Source: Latrodectus hesperus
Taxonomy: Eukaryota > Arthropoda > Arachnida > Araneae > Theridiidae
Direction of reading: 5' to 3'
DNA: 64,000 bases
Assembly: GCA_037975125.1 (NCBI GenBank)
Contig: CM075853.1
Span: 94,344,543-94,408,542 of the forward strand
This document shows, piece after piece, positions 55,730 through 64,000 of this stretch; position 1 is the stretch's first letter, and each line of letters opens with the position of its first letter. Both the position numbers and the translations under genes were made by a program. The notes under the pieces are model-generated. The model saw only the letters and a list, made by a program, of their open reading frames with translations, was not told the DNA's origin and ran no database searches.

Positions 55730-55870
55730 TGGAAAGCTACAAAGTAATTAAATCTAAAGATATGCCAGCAAAACCCAGAAACGCATAATCAACCGTTGCA
55801 AGGATTGAACCTGGTATCTTTCATTTCACAGCGATGTTCCCAAGTTGATCGTTATTAAGCAGCTTATGGA
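55730..55870 (-). mobile_element. Degenerate SINE-like copy
   Basis: On the minus strand GAAATGAAAGATACCAGG precedes a B-box-like GTTCAATCC. This is the arrangement seen in the copies near 42.4 and 49.9 kb. Confidence 0.45.
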
Positions 55871-57249
55871 TTCGCGGTATTTCTTCTGTAAATTATTAAC
55901 TAAATGATAACAGAAAGTAAAACATTTGATTTTTCATTCATGTAAAAGTAGCTATATAATGTGAATTATAAGGTATATGTAAGCTATGATAAGATGCATA
56001 TAGAGTGACGATTACAATCAATTGTTATGAGCTCCATTTTTGTTCATTTTAAAAACTGCCGTAATTTAGTTGGAAAAAAGCCATTGTTGTGACAGCGATG
56101 TAACGGCTATCCAACCCAAAGACAGTTATTTTGAAAGAATCTATGCATGTAACAGTTCCATGGGATTTAATGTCCGTTCAGTGGTAATATTTATTATGAA
56201 GTTCCCAGGTCAAGTACTGATTTTGTTATTTGACCATGGTCCAAAATAACAAGGTGCTGGCTGAATTAATCAGTTTTCGTTAGCAGAAATAAGCAAATGC
56301 AAACATATCGTAACAACCATAATTGACTTTGTCACTTAACTGTAATTACAAAGTATGAATCAGTTGGTTGTGTTTAGTGGCTTAAATAAGCAGAAATAGG
56401 CATATGGAAGTGTATTGTTGTATAACCTAACCTATTCTATAAATATAATTTAATCCACAGCAATTTTTTTAGAAATTTTAAATTGCCACTTAAACTATTG
56501 TTCTCACCCTTTATCTATGCTTTAAGAAGAATGAGAAAATATATCTGCATATGTTTGTTGATTATCTTAGTGCTTAGCTTACAATCAATTATCAAGCGCT
56601 ATTGGCGCTTTATGAGAAAAGACATGATTCTCATGTCTTAATGTAGCAAGATTTTTACCCGACCTAACCTATGATCCTCTTGCTGACAGGGGCGATAACA
56701 ATTAAATTTCCTTAGGATGCAATTTTTTAAGTTGGTGAGATGTACACGTTTAGTGAGAAGAGTACCTATACTGGTGCTGATCACATCAGTTGATTGTAGT
56801 TCAAAATGACGCTATGGTTGATTGTACTTAGTGGCTTCTGTAACAGAAATAAATACCATAAAACATATCATAATAAACTAAAGTAACCATTGTTTATAAT
56901 TTTTTGTAACATATTCTATTCAATTATTAATACTCAGTCACTTTCCTCATTCCGTGGAAATTTCAGTAATTAGTTCGTTATAACTAGCTTAGTGGTAATA
57001 AGCATTGTCAAACTTATTTTTTCACGGTCACATTTTTTCATATAATTATCCATATCTCTATGTCTGTACACATTTATTAAACTAAAATCCAACAACAACC
57101 TGTTGGAATTCAAGGAGAATTCAACAGTCAACGGAATCTTCCCATGCAAAGCAAGATCAATTACACGTTCCCTAATTATATCGCTTGAGGTTACGAATAA
57201 TTTACAAGTAAACTCAGAATAACTTCTTGGCTAAACATTTCATCATTAT
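55871..57249. other. Sequence with repeated motifs, no gene recognised
   Basis: Related stretches containing (A)GTGGCTT, then AGAAATA(A/G)GCA, then ATATCGTAA or CATATCATAA appear near 56285, 56375 and 56835. The CCATGGTCCAAAAT repeat is at 56231-56246. These look like pieces of one old dispersed repeat. Confidence 0.4.
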
Positions 57250-57960
57250 GAATCTTTAATTACGCAGCCCTTTCTTCATGTGAACCAGACATCCGGGTCA
57301 TTGATTCGAAAAAAATTAAAAGAGAAATACACAAAGAAAATCATTTCATACTTTCTCCTCGAGCACCATATTCCAGAGATTATAAAAATAAACGAACGGA
57401 GAAAAAATTGTGTGCAGACCAGTCTTTTCTTCCCCATCAGAGAAATCATCCCTTCATCAAGCTCTTCTGGGAATGAAAAAGAAATCCCATAAAGAATAAT
57501 AATGCGTTTCTATGAAACGATCGCACGTTCATTGCCGAGAGAAAGTAGAAGTCCTTCCCTCTTTGTTCCGTAACTGGAAGATACCCTTGAAGTGAAAAAG
57601 AATCCTCGAAAAATACTGGAACAAAAGGCCTCGTCTTCAATAAATATTAAGACACTGGAAAGGCGGTTGCGTTCTTCTAATTAAGAGGAATAAAGAACCA
57701 ATGCCGTAATGTTTCAAATTTTCTTTTGTGCCACAAGATGGCGTGTTATCGATTGTGAGTGCGATGTCTGTAGTCGGTGAACAGACAACGGCGCCATTCA
57801 CTAGACATTTGTTTGGCTTTCTTTTCAATCCGTGTAATTGTAAATCTCAGTTGTGTGCTGCAACTTTTCAAACAAAACTTTTTTATTGCATAAAGCTACC
57901 ACGTGCGATCCTCAGACGTCAGAATCGTTAATTAATTTTGTGAAGAGTAGTTAGTTCCCT
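57250..57960. promoter_or_regulatory. GC-richer island with CTCF/YY1-like motif
   Basis: The island includes CCACAAGATGGCGTG (57731-57745), close to the CTCF core and containing an AAGATGGCG YY1-like motif. The AAGATGGCG sits at an ATG followed within 20 nt by a donor-like TTGTGAGTG. Several short frames are open without recognised domains. It could be a promoter or first exon, an insulator, or simply a conserved element. Confidence 0.3.
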
Positions 57961-58209
57961 AGCTCAAAGATGATTTATTGTTAAATAATAGCTTTTAAAA
58001 TCATTCTTTTAATGGCATTCAATTTGGAGTTTAGCCGTAAAAAGTTAATGAAATTCAGTGAAAAGAATTGTACCCAATGGTTTTAATCACTGATTACGAT
58101 TTCCATTGCGAAATATAAGTGTTTCATTTTATAATTTATTATTACAATTTATATTGCAAACATACTACAATGCAAAGTTTATCGAGAATATATGACTTGT
58201 TAAGAGCAT

Positions 58210-58808
58210 TGTTATGAAACAAACAAACAAATAAATGACTCCAATTTTGAAACATACACATTTAATTAAAAAATGAACAAAATTTACAAGGAGCCATGTA
58301 TGGGTTCGCGACAATCTCTCTCGCCTGCTTCGCGTACAACGAGAGTCTCTCTGAAAATCAAAACAAAACACAAAAAAAAAAAACATAGGATCTTAAAATC
58401 GAAAGTGCCGATGGTGAGACATTACAGACTAAATTATTCCTTCCTTCCCCGGAGTTTTTTTTTTTTTCTTTTTCTCATTCTAAGGAAATCAACCTGCAAA
58501 TAAAAAAGAAAAAAACACACACAAACAACAAAGAGCAAAATTTAGTATTACAGATAGCCCTGATCAATCGGACTCTGGCTGAAACACAAAATTATATGGA
58601 ATTATATAATATTAAATATAAAATAAAATTATATCAAAATAGCACAAAATAATTATCTAACACAACAGAATTTTCAACCTTAACTAAACTTACAAATAGA
58701 CACATTTTTACTATAAAAAACATTTTTTTATTATGTACACATGTAACAACAATTGAAATTTGTATTAAAAAAACATTTTAATTTAATATCTGAGAAAAAA
58801 GAAAATAA
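58210..58808 (-). repeat. 3' region of the gypsy element with possible 3' LTR
   Basis: Downstream of the pol stop on the minus strand lies about 350 bp of AT-rich untranslated sequence, then a purine-rich tract (GGGGAAGGAAGGAA, about 58437-58450). A stretch starting TGTAATGTCTCACC (from 58426) and ending CATAACA (58210) could be the 3' LTR of about 217 bp. The purine tract is about 10 nt away from that start rather than adjacent. No second LTR is available for comparison, so the limits are provisional. Confidence 0.35.
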
Positions 58809-61800
58809 TTAAGTTTGGTTATTCAGCATTCTACTGAGACTATCGGCATTCTGATGTAATTTGCCCTTTCTGTGAACAATATCAAAATTTAGGCTTTGAA
58901 GTACCAAAGCCCACCTTAAAAGTCTGGGATTAGATCCTGTATGATGTTTTAACCAAACTAAAGGGTTATGATCAGTTTCGATAATAAATTTATACTGACC
59001 ATCTAAATAATATTTTAATTTAGTAACAGCAAAAATTATTGCTGCACATTCCTTTTCTATAGTGCTATAATTTTTCTCAGATTTTGAAAATTTTTTACTC
59101 AGAAATAGGATAGGGTGTTCATTTTCATTTTGATCTCTCTGAGATAAAACTACACCTATTCCTAAGTTTGAGGCATCACATTGAATGATAAATTGTTTTT
59201 GAAAGTCTGGACTGTAAAGTACAGGCTTCTTTATTAAAGTGTTCTTTAATTCTATGAATGCCTTTTCGCAGTTATTATTCCATATTATAGTTCCTTTCTT
59301 GGACTTCCCTTTTAACAGGTCGGATAAAGGCGCAGCAACTACCGAAAATTCTGGTATATACTTGCGATAGTACCCAACAAGACCTAGGAAAGCTCGTACT
59401 TCGGTTTTGCTTGAGGGACGTTCGAAATCGGTAATGGCTTTCACTTTAATATCACCTGGTGTTCTTTGACCTTGTCCTACAAAGTGTCCCAAATATTTAA
59501 CACGAAGTTGAGCGAATTTGCACTTAAGGGGTTTTACAGTCAATTTCGCAAATCGAATCTTCTCCAGAACACATTTAAGATGTTGGATGTGATCAGACCA
59601 GGTAAGTGAATATATAGCTATGTCATCTAAATAAGGCACAGCAAAATGTTCGCAATTTTTTAATAAATCAGCCATTAACTTACTGAAATAGTAAGGAGCA
59701 TTCTTCAAACCGAATGCCATTCTCAAAGGTTTATAAACACCAAATGTCGTCGTAAATGCAGCATATCTTTGAGCCTTAGGACTCAAAGGTATCTGCCAAT
59801 AACCTCGTGTTAAGTCTAATAAAGATATGAACTTCGCTTTCGAAACGGATTCAACACGCTCTTCAATATTTGGTAATGGATAATATTGCGTTCTGGTAAC
59901 CTCATTTAACCTGCGATAATCAATGCACGGACGAGGTTCTTTTCCAGGAGCTTCAACTAATATTAAAGGTGATGTGTAATCGGATTCACCTGGTTCCACC
60001 ACCTTCAATTTCAACATCTTGTCTACTTCCGATTTCAGAATTTCTGTCTGTCGTGGGGACATTCGATATGGTTTAGCTATAATAGATTTATTAGATTCTA
60101 ACTCGATGTCCAGTTCAGCCAGTTCTGTACAACCCGGTTCATTTGAAAAAATATCAATAAATTGAATCAAAAGTCTACTCAATTGTTTCTTCTGATCGTC
60201 CTCTAACTTTTCATTAAAACAGCTTTCAGGAAAAGTCTCTAAAAGGGTAGATGAATTAATTTCAAAACTTGGGATATCTTCTTTCTCAGAATCAATATCT
60301 TCATTATCAGAATTAGAGGTAAAAATTAAATTAACATCTTCTGGACGCTGAAAATAAGGTTTTAACATATTTACATGGTATACATGTAATTTTTCCTTAT
60401 CGGGAAATTGTATTACGTAATTTGTGTCCGATAGTCGTTTTACTACTTTTCCTGGACCTATCCAATGAACAGAAAATTTGTTTGATCTAGAAGGTGCAAC
60501 AACTAACACAAGATCATTTTCTTTAAATTCTCTTTTCGTAGCCTTACGGTCATACCAAAGTTTTTGTTTTTCTTTAGCCTCTGTCATATTTTGCACAGCT
60601 AATTCTTGGCATCTTTTCATTCTATTTAAAAGATTAAAAACGTAAGCAATCACACTATCTTCTTCAATGGTTTTACCAGTTAGATTTTCATATAATAGTG
60701 TTACGGGTGTTCTTAAGTTCCGACCATGGACTAATTCTGCAGGAGAATATCCAGTGCTATCATGAATGCAAGTTCTAAGAGCAAAAAGTGCCTGAGGTAA
60801 AATCTTCTCCCAATCTGTACCTTTTTCTAAGCAAAGGACTTTCAGTATTCTCTTTAAAGTTCTATGCAATCTCTCAACAGGATTGCTTTGGGGATGCTGA
60901 ACGGAACTATGCACAACTTTAATACCAAATTTTTCTAAAAATTCTGATGTCAGGACACTCATGAAAGATGTTCCTTGATCACTTTGCAACTCCCTAGGAA
61001 AACCCATGCGGCTAAATATCTGAAGAAAAGCATCAATCACAGTAGTAGAACGTATATCTGGTACTGGGATGGCATCTGGATACTTGGATGACATGCAAAT
61101 GGCTGTTATAATATACCGGTTACCACAGGAAGTTATAGGTAAAGGACCACATGCATCAACGTTAATTCTTGTAAATATTTCCGGAATTACTGGAACCAGT
61201 TTCAAAGGAGCCCTTTTCTTATCTTGAGGCTTTCCTACTCGTTGACATTTGTCACAAGATTTAACAAAATTTTCAATTTCTTTAAAGCAGTTAGGCCAGT
61301 AGAAAGTTTTGCACAGCATATCTTTTGTTTTAGTTATACCTAAATGAGCTGCAGTTATCTCATGGCAGATCCCTTTTAGTTGGTTGCGAAACTTCTTGGG
61401 CACAACTAATAATCTTCTTACAGTTCCATCATTGTCCATTTTATTATAAAACAACAATTGATTTATTATAATATATTTATTGTCTTTTGAAGATTGTCGT
61501 TTAGCTTGCTCAAAGAGAGGTTTCAAATCTTCGCACACCTTTTGTTCCCGAGCAAATTCTTCTGGAGATGTTTTTATCAAATCCATCCCTTCAACTTCTG
61601 TTTCTAATGGTGGCAAAATTGTATTTTGCTCTAATTCTTCATTTTGTTTAGTTTGGAAGCAAGACCTAGAAGATTCTATTTCAGAATCAATAATCTCTTT
61701 ATTCGTGCTATTTTCCTTCCGTCTTCTTTGAGCTCGAGTTTCTATAGCATTTATCATATGTATTTTCACCTCCTCATGCTTTTTAATTTCCTGAAATAAA

Positions 61801-63311
61801 GCGGCTGTTTTGTTTCCCAGTAAATATCTTCCTTGATCCAAAGAATCTCGAAGAACTGCTGCCTTTGTCAAAATGTGACCTAATTCACAATTTATTTCAA
61901 CCTCGGCAATAGGTAAGCATACTAAAGTTTCATCAAGAGGTGTTCTTAGCCAAACCTTTTCCTTCGTGAACATATCAGGTTTCACGTATTTTCCACAAAT
62001 CAAATCAAGAGTTGCTCCAGTGTCTCTTAAGATTGGCATTTGAATTCCATTAACAGTGCCGATACTAGTGTAAGGAGCCATCAACTCATTAAATGTACTT
62101 CTAGCAATTTCGTTGGATGCTACCGATTCTAAGTTCTTTTTTATTTTGTCACACTGAGGCCGCAAATGACTATAAGAACCACATTCATAACATCGGAGTT
62201 GTTTTCTTTTTTCGAATTCCTTTTCATGTGAATAATTAGAATTTTTATTCTCGACTCTTTTAGGAACATGAGATTTATGATTCCGAACTACTTCATTAAA
62301 CTTAAAGGCACGGTTTTCATTTTGTTGACGAAAACCAAAATTATTTCGAGGGAGTTTTGTAAAATCTTTCGTCTTAAAACTATCTCTTAAACTTTCATAT
62401 TCATCTATTTTCTCTGCCAGATCATACGGCGAATTTATTTTAAGCCATTCCGCCAAAAAATGTTCCTTAATTTCAATTGGCACACGACGTTTCAATTGAT
62501 CTGTTACCATTAGTTCCTTAAGCTGTTCAAATGTCGTTATTTCTAATTCCGTAAGCCATTCCGTAAAGTAACTATTCAATTCTTGTGCATAATTTCTCCA
62601 TGATTTGTCTGACGTTTTCTGGTGTCTAAGAAACAATTGTCTTAATTTTTCGCTATTTAACTTGAATCGTTTAAGAATAATTTCCTTCACGTAATCGTAA
62701 TCATCAGCCCTTTCTGGAGGTTCTCTAGCTAACATGTTAGATATCTCTGAAGGTAAAGCACTTACAAGATAAACTACCCATTCGTTTTTTGGAATATGAG
62801 CCATTTCTGCTCTACGCTCAAAATTTATTAAGTATAAACTCATCTCATCTTTCCTTTCATCGAATTTTGGCGTTATTTGCATTAATTGAATTTTTTGAGC
62901 ATGTTCAGTCCTATTTGTAACTGATTCTGTGTTCGAAATTGCAGCATTTGAAGAGATTTCTAGACGTTTCATTTCTAAAATATGTTCTCTTTCTTCACGT
63001 CTAATTCTTTCTTCTTTTTCTATTTCTTCACGCCTAATTCTTTCCTCTTTTTCTAATTCTTCTCGCCTAATTCTTTCCTCTTTTTCTAGTATTTCTCGCC
63101 TAACTCTTTCCTCTTTTTCTTCCTGTTCCTTTTTAACTCTTTCCTCGATTACCCTATCTAATATACATTTTACTTCTTCCTCGTTAAAGTTTTTACTAGT
63201 TAAAATTAATTTTTTAATATCTGGGATTTTAAAAGAATCTGGAACCATTTCCCCTAACTCTTCAGCTACTTCTACTAAATCTCCCTTTTTCCCCCGTGCT
63301 AAAAAAGCCAT
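58809..63311 (-). CDS. Intact Gag-Pol polyprotein of a Ty3/gypsy (Gmr1-like) retrotransposon
   Basis: A single 1500-codon frame encodes Gag and Pol. Gag (about 1-410) has four 11-residue charged repeats (65-108, unit EKEERIRREEL), a capsid-like region and a CCHC knuckle (CYECGSYSHLRPQC, about 374-387). An aspartic protease follows, with its active site in LRDTGATLDLI (about 428-438). Integrase comes next: an HHCC zinc domain (about 650-689), catalytic D719, D778 and E813, and a GPY/F-like module (about 950-987). Reverse transcriptase follows at about 1080-1280, with YLDD at 1227-1230. RNase H (about 1373-1493) has the CDAS, IEKEC, ETDHN and HQNADSLS motifs. Integrase before reverse transcriptase is the Copia-type order, but the RT and integrase are Ty3/gypsy-like, which defines Gmr1-like elements. 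No stop or frameshift breaks it, implying a young copy. No env frame follows. Confidence 0.96.
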   Translation of the reverse strand: MAFLARGKKGDLVEVAEELGEMVPDSFKIPDIKKLILTSKNFNEEEVKCILDRVIEERVKKEQEEKEERVRREILEKEERIRREELEKEERIRREEIEKEERIRREEREHILEMKRLEISSNAAISNTESVTNRTEHAQKIQLMQITPKFDERKDEMSLYLINFERRAEMAHIPKNEWVVYLVSALPSEISNMLAREPPERADDYDYVKEIILKRFKLNSEKLRQLFLRHQKTSDKSWRNYAQELNSYFTEWLTELEITTFEQLKELMVTDQLKRRVPIEIKEHFLAEWLKINSPYDLAEKIDEYESLRDSFKTKDFTKLPRNNFGFRQQNENRAFKFNEVVRNHKSHVPKRVENKNSNYSHEKEFEKRKQLRCYECGSYSHLRPQCDKIKKNLESVASNEIARSTFNELMAPYTSIGTVNGIQMPILRDTGATLDLICGKYVKPDMFTKEKVWLRTPLDETLVCLPIAEVEINCELGHILTKAAVLRDSLDQGRYLLGNKTAALFQEIKKHEEVKIHMINAIETRAQRRRKENSTNKEIIDSEIESSRSCFQTKQNEELEQNTILPPLETEVEGMDLIKTSPEEFAREQKVCEDLKPLFEQAKRQSSKDNKYIIINQLLFYNKMDNDGTVRRLLVVPKKFRNQLKGICHEITAAHLGITKTKDMLCKTFYWPNCFKEIENFVKSCDKCQRVGKPQDKKRAPLKLVPVIPEIFTRINVDACGPLPITSCGNRYIITAICMSSKYPDAIPVPDIRSTTVIDAFLQIFSRMGFPRELQSDQGTSFMSVLTSEFLEKFGIKVVHSSVQHPQSNPVERLHRTLKRILKVLCLEKGTDWEKILPQALFALRTCIHDSTGYSPAELVHGRNLRTPVTLLYENLTGKTIEEDSVIAYVFNLLNRMKRCQELAVQNMTEAKEKQKLWYDRKATKREFKENDLVLVVAPSRSNKFSVHWIGPGKVVKRLSDTNYVIQFPDKEKLHVYHVNMLKPYFQRPEDVNLIFTSNSDNEDIDSEKEDIPSFEINSSTLLETFPESCFNEKLEDDQKKQLSRLLIQFIDIFSNEPGCTELAELDIELESNKSIIAKPYRMSPRQTEILKSEVDKMLKLKVVEPGESDYTSPLILVEAPGKEPRPCIDYRRLNEVTRTQYYPLPNIEERVESVSKAKFISLLDLTRGYWQIPLSPKAQRYAAFTTTFGVYKPLRMAFGLKNAPYYFSKLMADLLKNCEHFAVPYLDDIAIYSLTWSDHIQHLKCVLEKIRFAKLTVKPLKCKFAQLRVKYLGHFVGQGQRTPGDIKVKAITDFERPSSKTEVRAFLGLVGYYRKYIPEFSVVAAPLSDLLKGKSKKGTIIWNNNCEKAFIELKNTLIKKPVLYSPDFQKQFIIQCDASNLGIGVVLSQRDQNENEHPILFLSKKFSKSEKNYSTIEKECAAIIFAVTKLKYYLDGQYKFIIETDHNPLVWLKHHTGSNPRLLRWALVLQSLNFDIVHRKGKLHQNADSLSRMLNNQT

Positions 63312-64000
63312 TTTATTTATTAACGCTTTATCTCAGAAGAGATGCAATAATGAGAGAAAAAACAGACTACACCCACCTATATACAAAATTTCGTAAATAA
63401 CTATTGAAATTATTTAACACACTCTACTAATATGAAACATATCCATAACATTTAAAAATTTAAACGAAAACAAACTATATTGTAATACAACAAATAGTGT
63501 ATAAACAGCAAATCATATATTTTGAAAAGAAGAACAAGTTTAATATTAAATCTTCTACTCTCGATTTCAAGTTTTTTTATCACCAAGCTAATACTTGATA
63601 CTCAGATAAATTGAATTATTAATCAAAAATGTATAAATTTTATAAAATCAGATTCTTATACAAATACTACTATATTAAATCAGAAAATGAAATTATACAT
63701 ATTTTTGAATCCTTATTTAATTCAAAATATAAAACACTACAATTCTTAACAACAATATAAATTAAAAGCTTTAACTAATCTAAACCAGAAATCAGCTTTC
63801 GATTTTAAATCAATAAACTTAGTTAGTTAATCATACACGACATGAAAATGATAATAACGTACGATATTTTAAACAGTAAGAAAATATCTTTTCAAATCTT
63901 TATCAATGAAAATAAACATATGCGTTTTTAAATACCAAATGAATCAGTTTGATACTTTACAAACAAAAATCAAAAACATATAAATAAATCTCACATTACT
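63312..64000 (-). other. 5' leader of the gypsy element, or flanking DNA
   Basis: Upstream of the polyprotein start on the minus strand is about 690 bp of AT-rich sequence without an open frame. I did not find a copy of the candidate LTR sequence or an obvious tRNA primer-binding site. The 5' LTR is therefore either beyond position 64000 or missing. A 63-nt stretch just upstream of the ATG (AATAAATAAAATGGC) gives the likely start. Confidence 0.4.

Noticed and set aside
62929..63396. 155-codon plus-strand open frame with Ser/Leu-rich repeats
   Set aside because: It is the antisense shadow of the repeated charged helix in Gag.

Overview
This is a eukaryotic, very AT-rich, gene-poor genomic window. 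It has long introns, about ten (TA)n arrays, tRNA-derived SINEs, Tc1/mariner and hAT fossils, and one intact LTR retrotransposon. The repeat mix, the spliced genes and the type of gag protein point to an arthropod, most likely an orb-weaving type spider. That assignment is inference: no rRNA or mitochondrial marker is present.

Left part (1-10 kb). Two minus-strand exons (9716-9884 and 5379-5551) join in compatible phase. Together they encode the start of a PR/SET (PRDM-family-like) domain. The rest of the domain was not found, so this gene probably continues to the left of the window. A GC-richer block at 1.9-2.43 kb may be another exon or a regulatory element.

Middle (10-39 kb). No convincing host coding sequence was found. 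The stretch holds a decayed mariner with both terminal repeats (11063-11949), a degenerate tandem repeat of about 90 bp (16.29-16.84 kb), two SINEs with clear target-site duplications (22941-23329 and 25972-26200), a broken hAT transposase (31620-32281) and several perfect hairpins. The most striking of these are two identical 76-bp palindromes inside a TA array (34856-35049). Some GC-richer islands could be regulatory.

Right part (39-64 kb). A plus-strand gene begins with a signal-peptide exon (39854-39967). A 10.5-kb intron full of repeats separates it from a second exon (50441-50534), and the phases are compatible. The product starts as a secreted or membrane protein with a Ser/Thr-rich extracellular stretch; the remainder lies beyond what I could identify. 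Further right are a nearly intact Tc1 element with one frameshift (52109-53523) and a minus-strand Ty3/gypsy-type element (58809-63311). The 1500-codon ORF of the latter has integrase ahead of reverse transcriptase, the unusual Gmr1-like order. Its 5' LTR is not visible and probably lies past position 64000.

The host genes are only partly contained, so no pathway can be reconstructed. The main content is the architecture of mobile and repetitive DNA around two long-intron genes.
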